From Sphingomonas pruni NBRC 15498 (GTDB lineage Bacteria > Pseudomonadota > Alphaproteobacteria > Sphingomonadales > Sphingomonadaceae): a DNA stretch of 64,000 bases. The stretch's first letter is position 1. Each line of letters opens with the position of its first letter. Below, in pieces: positions 16,186 through 23,814 of this stretch. The notes below the pieces were generated by a model. It was not told the origin of the DNA. It saw only the letters and a program-made list of their open reading frames with translations, and did not search any database. The stretch is from the NCBI RefSeq assembly GCF_001598455.1, contig NZ_BCYZ01000006.1, positions 1 through 64,000 on the forward strand. The letters run 5' to 3'. The position numbers were made by a program, and so were the translations under genes.

Positions 16186-16406
16186 CGATGGGGAGGGAAG
16201 GGGCTCGTCTCGTCAGTCCGAGCATGACGGGCGGCGAAGCGGCTATCAAGGCCCGCGGGTGCCCCCCAATTTGCTGCGCAAATCGGCTCCCCCCACGGCC
16301 GCTTCGCGGCGCCTGCGCTGGCGCTTCGGCGGCCCTGACAGCCGCTCCGCCGCCCGTCTTTCGACTGTGGTCCTCAATCGGGAGGACGATAGCAAAGGAC
16401 ATCATC

Positions 16407-16763
16407 ATGACCTGTTTTCAGCCTGTTTCGACCGCCGCCGAGCGCGTGATGGCCACTCTGGTTGCGGGGCTCGAGATCGAGTTCGGCCGCGGCGCCGGTG
16501 AGGCATTGGCGCATCGTTTTCTGGAAGCGGAAGAGGTGGATTTTCACTGGGATGCGAGAGTTCAGGAGCGCTGGATCGGCAGCTACGTGGGCATGGACGA
16601 CGATGAAATCGAGCTCGATCAGGCGCGGATCGTCGGACGGTTGGATGGCCGCTGGTTTGTCGCGGTGATGATCGTCGATGGCGACGGCAACGCGCACGGC
16701 ATGATGGGCAAGCGCAGGTTCGGGCGGCGCGGGGATGCGTTCAGGGCATTCGCGGATGCGTGA
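16407..16763 (+). CDS. conserved hypothetical protein of the transfer region
   Basis: A 118-residue acidic protein (EIEFGRGAGEALAHRFLEAEEVDFHWDARVQERW, then YVGMDDDEIELDQARIVGRLDGRWFVAVMIVDGDG). The strongest features are a beta-rich middle with many aspartates and a basic end (GKRRFGRRGDAF). Start at ATG 16407, since the sequence upstream has no coding character. It lies between the transglycosylase and the relaxase. No function is known to me. Confidence 0.65.
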   Translation: MTCFQPVSTAAERVMATLVAGLEIEFGRGAGEALAHRFLEAEEVDFHWDARVQERWIGSYVGMDDDEIELDQARIVGRLDGRWFVAVMIVDGDGNAHGMMGKRRFGRRGDAFRAFADA

Positions 16764-16873
16764 CTGTCGCGTCCGTTCAGGCTGGGATGCGGTTCCGGAC
16801 AGGCATGGTGTCCCAGCTTTCCTTTTGGGCCGAGGGGAGGGGACGGAAGAGGAGAAGGGAATGCAAGAGAAAG

Positions 16874-16894
16874 GCAATGCCTCGAGGGCATTGC
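16874..16894. repeat. inverted repeat upstream of relaxase (candidate oriT element or terminator)
   Basis: A perfect 8-bp inverted repeat, GCAATGCC at 16874-16881 and GGCATTGC at 16887-16894, with a five-base spacer. It sits 130 bases before the relaxase gene, where an origin of transfer is often found. There is no T tract, so it is not an obvious intrinsic terminator. Confidence 0.4.
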
Positions 16895-16961
16895 TATGTG
16901 ATTGTCTGCGCATCGTTTTTTCGCGAGACATGGCTTTCGGACCTCGAGACACGGCGGTGCA

Positions 16962-16983
16962 AAATGGCGGAAATGCGCCATTT
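16962..16983. repeat. second inverted repeat upstream of relaxase
   Basis: A perfect 8-bp inverted repeat, AAATGGCG at 16962-16969 and CGCCATTT at 16976-16983, with a six-base spacer, ending 41 bases before the relaxase start. It could be a relaxase recognition arm or an operator for the relaxase gene. Confidence 0.4.
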
Positions 16984-17024
16984 ATCTTCGGGAATTACGA
17001 GATTCCTGGCGTTGGGCGGGCGTC

Positions 17025-19004
17025 ATGAACGAGGATGACGACTTCACCCCCCGGCTCGGCAAGCAACGCAGCCTTGGTGGCGGCAAACGCGCACGCCGCT
17101 ATCTCGCCACCGTGGCTGCCGCCGCCGTCCGATCGGCGGAGAAGGGGGCGATCCGCAATTGCCGATTTGATGGCAGCCGCATCGGTCGCGGCGCGAGCAT
17201 CGGTCGGCTGCTCTCCAGCCGCGATCGGCTGGCTGCGTTCCGCGCGCGGCGCGCGATCGTCAAGACCAGGCTGGTGCGGCTTGGGGGCAAGGGCCTAGCC
17301 GCCGCGCGGGCGCATCTGCGTTACATCCAGCGTGATGGGGTTACTCGCGAGGGCGCGCCCGGTCAGCTCTATTCGGCTGGGCGCGACGACGCCGACGGCA
17401 GGGCGTATCTCGAACGTTGCTACGGCGACCGCCATCAGTTCCGCTTCATCGTCTCAGCCGAGGACGGGCCGGAATATTCCGACCTCAAGCCTTTCATCCG
17501 CCGGCTGATGGGCAAGATGGAGGAGGATCTCGGCACCAGGCTCGACTGGGTCGCGGCGGATCATTTCAACACCGCCCATCCACACAGCCACATTATGCTG
17601 CGCGGTGTCGATGATCGCGGCAAGAATCTGATCATCGCCAGGGAATATATCGCGCATGGCATCCGCGAGCGTGCCGCCGAGCTAGTGACGCTCGATCTCG
17701 GCCCTCGCACCCGGCAGGAAATCGAAGCATGGCTGCGCCACGATTTCGGCGAGGAGCGCTTGACCGCGATCGATCGCCAGCTGATCAGCTCGATGGACGC
17801 AGGTCGCATCGTCAGCTCGGCCGACCGCGATCCATCCCAGCAGTCGCTGCGCGCCGGCCGTCTGCAGAAGCTGGCGAGCATGGGACTCGCCGAAAATGTC
17901 GGCGGCGGAAATTGGCGGCTTGCCGATGATCTGGGGAAGACGCTTCGCGAGATCGGCGAGCGCGGCGACATCATCCGCACAATGCAACGCGAGCTGACAG
18001 TGCGGAGGTTAGAGCGACCGTGGATCGGACGCAGCGCAATCAGCACTGGGGAGGCCGATCCTGAACTAGTCGTCGGGCGCGTCATCACGCGCGGGCGCGC
18101 TGACGAATATCATGACCGCCACTATCTGCTGATAGATGGCCTGGATGGGCACGCTCATTACGTGGACATTGGCAGGGGCGACATGGTCGACCCGATTCCT
18201 GAGAACGCTATAGTCCGGGTGACAGCACGCACCGTTGCCGTTCGCCACACTGACCGAGTAGTGGCTGAGGTTGCCGCGGCCAATGCCGGACGCTATTCGA
18301 TCGATCGGCATTTACGACATAATCCATCTGCGACTCAGGCGTTAGCCGAGATGCATGTTCGGCGGCTGGAAGCATTGTGGCGCGCCCGGGCAGGTGTTGA
18401 ACGAGAACCGGACGGCACATGGTCGATCGCCGCCGACCATGTCGATCGTGCTGCTGCTTACGAGGCACGTCGGCATCGCGATCGGCCGGTGAAAGTAGAA
18501 ACGCTGTCGGCGTTGCCACTCGACCAGTTGCACCGCGCCGATGCCGTCACCTGGCTCGATCGCGAGCTGGCGTCGAGCAATCCCACGCCAATCCGTGACG
18601 CCGGCTTCGGCCGCGAGGTGCGCGATGCGCTGGCGGCGCGTCGACAATTGTTGGTCGACCAGCAGCTCGCCGAGAGCGAGAGGGGTAGCGGCCGGCTTCG
18701 GACGAGCGCCTTAGCCACACTCCAACGTCGGGAATTGCTTCGCGTCGCGGGAAAGCTTTCCGACGAACTTGGGAAGAGCTTTGCCGAGGCTAAAAGCGGA
18801 GACAAGATCGAGGGCCGGCTGGTCCGTCGTCTTGATCTGATCAGCGGGAGGTTCGCGCTCGTCGAGAAAAGACACGAATTTACGTTGGTGCCGTGGCGGC
18901 CCACTCTGCAAAACCAGCTAGGTCATGAAGTCGGCGGTATTGTGCGCGCGGATGGAATCAGTTGGAGCTTCGGTCGCCAACGAACTGGCCCCGAAATTTC
19001 ATGA
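17025..19004 (+). CDS. conjugative relaxase (VirD2-like, DUF3363 type)
   Basis: A 659-residue protein that should nick the origin of transfer and lead the strand through the channel. The N-terminal relaxase part carries the metal-binding triad H185-P-H187-S-H189 (NTAHPHSHIMLRG), preceded by the conserved LRYIQRDGVTREGAPGQLYS and FRFIVSAEDG blocks. The long C-terminal part (RIVSSADRDPSQQSLRAGRLQKLASMGLA onward) matches the DUF3363 extension of these relaxases. Start at 17025 is chosen because the upstream frame lacks coding character and two inverted repeats lie just before it. The coupling protein gene, usually close by, is 4.8 kb away because of inserted cargo. Confidence 0.92.
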   Translation: MNEDDDFTPRLGKQRSLGGGKRARRYLATVAAAAVRSAEKGAIRNCRFDGSRIGRGASIGRLLSSRDRLAAFRARRAIVKTRLVRLGGKGLAAARAHLRYIQRDGVTREGAPGQLYSAGRDDADGRAYLERCYGDRHQFRFIVSAEDGPEYSDLKPFIRRLMGKMEEDLGTRLDWVAADHFNTAHPHSHIMLRGVDDRGKNLIIAREYIAHGIRERAAELVTLDLGPRTRQEIEAWLRHDFGEERLTAIDRQLISSMDAGRIVSSADRDPSQQSLRAGRLQKLASMGLAENVGGGNWRLADDLGKTLREIGERGDIIRTMQRELTVRRLERPWIGRSAISTGEADPELVVGRVITRGRADEYHDRHYLLIDGLDGHAHYVDIGRGDMVDPIPENAIVRVTARTVAVRHTDRVVAEVAAANAGRYSIDRHLRHNPSATQALAEMHVRRLEALWRARAGVEREPDGTWSIAADHVDRAAAYEARRHRDRPVKVETLSALPLDQLHRADAVTWLDRELASSNPTPIRDAGFGREVRDALAARRQLLVDQQLAESERGSGRLRTSALATLQRRELLRVAGKLSDELGKSFAEAKSGDKIEGRLVRRLDLISGRFALVEKRHEFTLVPWRPTLQNQLGHEVGGIVRADGISWSFGRQRTGPEIS

Positions 19005-19138
19005 ACGGAGTTGGCCGGGTCCGGACGGGCGGCTTTTGGAGTAATTGCCTCCGGCTGCGCTAGAATGCATGCAAGACGGCTTGATCTTGCTGCATCCCTG
19101 TGTTTCTACGACACTATCTGATAAGGAGACAGGTGGCG

Positions 19139-19246
19139 GTGAAGATGCGCTCGGACACGATCGAAAAGTTATACCTGTTCGCATTACTGCCGGTTGTGGC
19201 CATCGTAGGGACTATAGTCTGGACGTGGTTCTTGGAGCAGCAATGA
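19139..19246 (+). CDS. 35-residue single-span membrane micro-protein
   Basis: A short frame V-K-MRSDTIEKLYLF, then a hydrophobic segment of about 20 residues (ALLPVVAIVGTIVWTWF) and the end LEQQ. An AAGGAG ribosome site at 19123-19128 lies 10 bases before the GTG at 19139. The stop is one base from the ATG of the FkbM methyltransferase, a strong sign of coupled translation. It could anchor or regulate the methyltransferase at the membrane. It could also act only as a leader peptide. Confidence 0.6.
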   Translation: MKMRSDTIEKLYLFALLPVVAIVGTIVWTWFLEQQ

Positions 19247-19247
19247 C

Positions 19248-20030
19248 ATGGTCCAGGTATTAAAAAGTGAAACCCCGGTTTCGATGCTCCGACACATCGC
19301 CGAAGTGGCGACGCGGCGGCTGATCTGGAAGTTGCATCTTCCTAGGCGATACGGGCGCCTTCCAATCTATGTCTCGCCCGCCAACGCACTGAAATTCCTG
19401 AAGCCAGGGGATGGGAAATTCGATCCCTTCTTGCTGTGGCTCGCCGATAATTTCGTCAAATCAAATTCTGTGGTGTGGGATATCGGCGCGAATGGCGGAG
19501 TATTTTCGATGCTCGCGTCCAGCAAGGCAAAGGCCGTAGTTGCTTTCGAGCCGGACCCATTCAACATTTCGCTGATCCGCCGCACGATAGGAGCCAATCC
19601 TCAGAGCGCGATCCAGCTAGTACCAAAAGCCCTATCGGAGGCGGCGGGCGAGACCGTGCTTAATATCCCTTCTCGCAGCCGAAGCGTTTCCTCAATTGGT
19701 GAAATACCGATGGGATATATGTCGGGCGGCTTGCGCGAATCGATGCGAGTTGAAATGACCACCGCCGACGCATGCCTTGATAACTACCCTGCACCGACCT
19801 TCATCAAATGCGATATCGAGGGTGCCGAGGCGATGATGCTCAGGGGTGCCCAGAGGCTGTTGACCGAGGCGCGACCGACTGTCTGCATGGAGGTACGGCT
19901 TGGAACACGCGAGGAGGTAGCAAATCAGTTCACACGCCATGGCTACCGAATGTTCACGGCCGATGATGCGATGACGCCATTATCCAGTCTGACCGATATA
20001 GAGGAAGTTGTCGCCGTTCCACAGGATTGA
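19248..20030 (+). CDS. FkbM-family methyltransferase
   Basis: A 260-residue SAM-dependent enzyme. Motif I is VVWDIGANGGVFSMLAS; VVAFEPDPFN holds the ribose-binding acidic residue; FIKCDIEGAEAMMLRGAQ is the signature FkbM catalytic-side motif. Many FkbM enzymes O-methylate sugars in surface glycans. It follows the membrane micro-protein by one base and is separated from an acyltransferase by IS debris; together they suggest envelope or glycan modification carried as cargo. The acceptor is unknown. Confidence 0.88.
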   Translation: MVQVLKSETPVSMLRHIAEVATRRLIWKLHLPRRYGRLPIYVSPANALKFLKPGDGKFDPFLLWLADNFVKSNSVVWDIGANGGVFSMLASSKAKAVVAFEPDPFNISLIRRTIGANPQSAIQLVPKALSEAAGETVLNIPSRSRSVSSIGEIPMGYMSGGLRESMRVEMTTADACLDNYPAPTFIKCDIEGAEAMMLRGAQRLLTEARPTVCMEVRLGTREEVANQFTRHGYRMFTADDAMTPLSSLTDIEEVVAVPQD

Positions 20031-20342
20031 ACGAGTCCAGCGATTTGTATAGGGCGTCGTACGCTGGCTAAGGGTTGATTCCACCGGCGAGCTTGGCCGC
20101 GAAAGGGGCAGCCAGCTTGGCCGCATCGGTATGGAGCGGCTTCGCGAAGCGTGAGGGACGTGCCGGCGTGGTGGCCCGACAAGGCAGCTTGACACTGTTT
20201 AAATTCCAACCTCAAAAGCAGTGCGGCTCCTGTGACGTGGGGCAGGCTGCTATAGCGGTTTTGATCGGATCTGAATCGTTTTCTGACTCAGGGGGTGCGA
20301 TTTTCTGAGTCAACCTGCCCGGTGGACAGGAGGACAGCGATT

Positions 20343-20850
20343 ATGGGCAAGGCCTGTGCGAACGATTTGCGCGAACGCGTGGTGACGGCGGTGGACGGCG
20401 GAGCGCCATGTCGCGCGGAGGCGTTGCGCTTTGGCGTGGCGCAGATTCCAGTGATCAAATGGGTGGCGCGCTATAAGCGGGGGGATGTGTCAACGGGATC
20501 ATCCCGTGGTCGGAGACGCTCACCGCTTCATGCGCATTGCCAGTGGCTGCCAAGACACCGGGCTGACGCTGGCCGATATGCTTGAGCGGCTGCTGGCGGA
20601 ACATGGGCTCTCGGCCGGCATCAGTGGGATCTGGCTGTGCTGCCAGCGTGAGGAATCGGCTCAAAAAAAACGCTGCTACCATCCGAGCAAGCCAGGCGCG
20701 ACGTCGCGCGCAGGCGAGCGAGTTGGCAGCGGTATCGGGGTCGGATCGCCGCTGAGCGACTGGTCTTCATCGACGAAACATGGGTGAAGACCAACATGGT
20801 GCGTACGTATGGCTGGGGCGGCAAAGGCCAGCGCGTAGATGCGCGGTCTT
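20343..20850 (+). pseudogene. IS630-family transposase remnant
   Basis: Pieces of an IS630 transposase in different frames: an N-terminal helix-turn-helix (GKACANDLRERVVTAVDGG, then RFGVAQIPVIKWVARYKRG) from 20343; a middle block (ASGCQDTGLTLADMLERLLAEHG) from about 20540; and the catalytic segment RLVFIDETWVKTNMVRTYGW near 20755-20815, in yet another frame. The sequence stops at 20850, before the remaining DDE residues. A TATAGCGG sequence near 20251 may mark the left end. The copy is not functional. Confidence 0.75.
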
Positions 20851-21841
20851 AGCGGCGGAAAAACTGATCGGTGATATTCAGAGTGTCCCCTTGCGCATGT
20901 TAACTCTCCGGCCTGTTTGCCGCTGATCCGCGCGGGCGGTTTTAAACGCCAGTCTAGTTCCGCGCGCAGAGTCGCAGGAACGTGACAAGCGGGATTGTCG
21001 GGCAAATCCGTCGCCGCCCGATGTAGCGCCTCCAGACGGCTTGCGTCGGCCTCCTGACGGGGCACGCGGATACGGTTCAAAAATACGATCGGCGATCTGG
21101 CCAGATAGGCGAATCCAACGCTGCGATGGATAAGCTTGCGCCCGGCGACGCTCGCGGGTCCCGCGGCGTGATTCAAGCCAGTCCCGGTGACTTCTGCTTT
21201 CCTGCGCGCCGCCGGCACGCATGCCTTTCGCAACGCGACCTACTGTCCGGTTCGTGTGCTTGCGGTGATACGCCGCGCCGCGACGCCCGCCGTTTCTCGA
21301 AGATATTGACGAGAGGTTGGTGGCGAAATCGACGCGACCGTCGTCGTTGATTTGGCCGACCGCAACGGCATCAACTCCGCGGCCCGACCAATCACACCAA
21401 TCGGCATCCGGTTGCCCCGTTTCGCGGTTTGACGTGAGCCGCAGGCGTCATCATTGTGACGGCAAACGGCGAGCTCGTTGGGCGCCTCGGCGCCCTCACA
21501 GCCAAATTGTATGCCAGGAGCCGTATCCAAGGACGGAGATTCCACTTCGTTGGTCAAAAACAGCCTTCGCCTCGGTGGCGCGAGCGCCAAACGGCACCTA
21601 CCATTACTTGGGCGCAAGGCGGGGGTAATTGCCGCATGGTGTCTGGTGCGCTAATCGACTGCAATGGGATCGGCGAAAACTAAATTGCGGTCGTCTGGAT
21701 CGCGGCCGCGATCGCACTCCGCGCGAGGACGCTCATCACATCGCTGGGCTCCAGCAGCCTACAGGCCTGTAGGCCTTGAGCGGCGAAGCTGGGAAGGCCG
21801 TTGGCCTAGCGGCGACCAGCATAAAACCAATTTAAGCGGAG
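20851..21841. other. decayed region between IS remnant and acyltransferase
   Basis: About 1 kb with no intact gene. Fragments with some protein-like character occur on both strands: a minus-strand stretch around 20910-21170 (RIRVPRQEADASRLEALHRAA) and a plus-strand stretch near 21315-21430 (EIDATVVVDLADRNGINSAA). None is long enough or familiar enough to name. It is probably debris of inserted genes. Confidence 0.5.
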
Positions 21842-22918
21842 ATGCCGGTGAGCGAGCGCGCGACAAACCCCGAGGCGAGGGCGGCTATCTCTCCGCATTT
21901 CGTACGGGGGCTCGATAGTTTCCGGTTCATCGCCGCAAGCGTGGTCGCCGCCAGCCACGGCGGTTGGATTCCGTTCGACAGAATTTTCGGTGCGGTTCAC
22001 GGCCCGCTGAAGGGCGTTGCCGGCATCTGGAATAGCCTGCCGAATGGCACACTTGCGGTATGTGTGTTCTTCTTCATCTCCGGCTTCTGCATCCACTACC
22101 CGAATATCGGCAAGGAGAAGGTGCCGGTCGGATCGTTCCTGATCAAGCGATTCGTCCGAATCTGCGTGCCGCTCCTCGCCGTGATCGCGCTCGCTCACGC
22201 CGCGGGCTCGCAGTATGTCGACGGGTTAGATGCGGTCCTATGGAGCGTCTATTGCGAACTCGCCTATTACGCACTCTACCCGCTGCTTTTCGGGGTGATC
22301 CATCGGCGGATGCTCCGGGCGACCGCGGTGAGCATGATGATCAGCGCCTTGGTCCTTGCCTTGCGACCGTTAGCAGCCCGCCCGTCGGATTTCGGCATCC
22401 TTACTTTTCTGTTCTGCGCGCCGCTGTGGCTCCTCGGCGCCCATTTGGCCGAGCGCTACCGGGACGGATCTCTGTTCGTCGCTAAGTTGCCCTCAGTGTG
22501 GCTGCTCAGGGCCGCCTTGCCGGTCTGCGCAGTGGCAGCGACGTTCCTCTTTTATCATGCGCCGATCCGCGTTCCATTGACTTGGTCGGTCGTCGCATTT
22601 GTGCCGGCAGGCTATTTATGGTTGGCTGTCGAACTGCAGCGCCTCACCAGTCATGGTGTCAGCGAGCAGCTCGAACGGCTCGGACTCGCGGCTTATTCGA
22701 TGTACTTGACACACCGCTTTGCGCTCACCTTTTTTGCGGACCACCTCACGTGCCGGTCGACTATTCTATCCTATGGTTTCCAAGCAATTGCGATTAGCAT
22801 CGCGACCTTCACTTTCTACCGGCTTGTCGAGAAACCTTCGCATCGGCTGGCCAAGAAGCTCGGCGCGGCGTGGGATGCAGCAGTCGGATACAGAAACATC
22901 CCGATCGGCAAGCAATAA
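21842..22918 (+). CDS. membrane-bound acyltransferase (OafA/YrhL, acyltransferase 3 family)
   Basis: A 358-residue integral membrane protein with about ten hydrophobic spans. The N-terminal motif RGLDSFRFIAASVVAASHGG carries the conserved Arg and His of acyltransferase-3 proteins; VFFFISGFCIHY and KRFVRICVPLL follow in the expected order. These enzymes transfer acyl groups, often acetyl, to sugars of O-antigen, capsule or exopolysaccharide. Together with the FkbM enzyme it would alter surface glycans of the host. It is an insertion between the relaxase and the coupling protein. Confidence 0.88.
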   Translation: MPVSERATNPEARAAISPHFVRGLDSFRFIAASVVAASHGGWIPFDRIFGAVHGPLKGVAGIWNSLPNGTLAVCVFFFISGFCIHYPNIGKEKVPVGSFLIKRFVRICVPLLAVIALAHAAGSQYVDGLDAVLWSVYCELAYYALYPLLFGVIHRRMLRATAVSMMISALVLALRPLAARPSDFGILTFLFCAPLWLLGAHLAERYRDGSLFVAKLPSVWLLRAALPVCAVAATFLFYHAPIRVPLTWSVVAFVPAGYLWLAVELQRLTSHGVSEQLERLGLAAYSMYLTHRFALTFFADHLTCRSTILSYGFQAIAISIATFTFYRLVEKPSHRLAKKLGAAWDAAVGYRNIPIGKQ

Positions 22919-23062
22919 TGAGCTCGGCTCTTAACCGCCAAGATCCTGACCCGGCACCTTTTCTGCAGATTAGGTGTTATCGGCGCTCTGGTCGCGTCGC
23001 GGACCCGATACGGAGATAGGCATGCTCTTCGTCTGCCCTTTGGGCCGCCAGCCGACATTTTG

Positions 23063-23155
23063 CTATTTCTTCCGTCGGAACGCCCAGACCAGCGACTACA
23101 GGCCACCGATGAGCGTTGCCAAGGCGAGCGGCAGCGAGGGATCGAAGACAATCAT
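23063..23155 (-). pseudogene. tiny single-span protein with in-frame amber codon
   Basis: On the minus strand, ATG at 23155 begins MIVFDPSLPLALATLIGGL, then TAG (23096-23098), then in the same frame SLVWAFRRKK and a final TAG at 23063-23065. Without the first stop it would be a 30-residue protein with one membrane span and a basic end, a plan seen in small bacterial membrane proteins. One base change (CAG to TAG) would explain the stop. Confidence 0.35.
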
Positions 23156-23362
23156 CCGAATCTCCCGGAGAGGGGCTGGGTACCTGTTTTGTTTAAGGTG
23201 ACATAGCGCGCTTCGCGGATTGCCGCGCGACCAGATCGACAAAGATGGGCCGATCCGCTCTGCAGGATTGCCAGAGCTGCACCGTGCCACATTGTTTCAC
23301 GTCGAAGATCCCTGCGTGCGAGGTGACCCCGCTCGATCCATCGGGGCCCCTGCGACACGGTC

Positions 23363-23389
23363 GGTAATTTAGGTAATTTCGGTAATTTC
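23363..23389. repeat. three tandem 9-bp repeats
   Basis: GGTAATTTA, GGTAATTTC and GGTAATTTC follow one another without spacing. The AT-rich block stands out in GC-rich surroundings, 426 bases before traG. It could be a protein-binding array or a slippage product. Confidence 0.7.
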
Positions 23390-23814
23390 GCTGCCAGCGA
23401 CGCCTACCCTATATCCTGCCGCCAGCGGAAAACGTCGAAAATGTTGTCCGCTCACGTCAAGCGCACCCTCAAACTCGATCGCTCGCGCCTACTCGGGCCG
23501 AATGGAACACGATACAAGGTCCACCTCGTCACCCCGCAGGACCTCCGGAAAATGACGAAGATGACACCGATGCGAAGGCTTGCACTCGCCTGATCCAAAG
23601 CCGGAAGCCGCTCGCCAGCCAATCCAAGCCCCAGATAAATCGTCGCCGATTGGGCCTCCTTCAACAAAATGGGGGCGTAATCCAGCCATTGAGTCGTACC
23701 GAAGTCCCCAGAAGCGTCGCGCGCGGCATTAGCGATGCTCTCGCGCAAGCGGGTTAAACAGGCGATTTTGGTTCTCGCGTTCGCACCTCGATTTTGTGCC
23801 GGCGGGAGATCCGC

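Larger units (their letters stand above)
22919..23814. other. intergenic region before the coupling protein gene
   Basis: About 0.9 kb without an intact gene larger than 50 residues. It contains a tiny broken membrane-protein frame (23063-23155, minus), a triple 9-bp repeat (23363-23389) and open frames without domain signal, among them a minus-strand one near 23460-23790 with the partly protein-like stretch FGTTQWLDYAPILLKEAQ. Confidence 0.5.

Noticed and set aside
20676-21233. Minus-strand frame across the IS630 remnant
   Set aside because: Half of it is antisense to the transposase; the rest has some protein-like stretches but no family.
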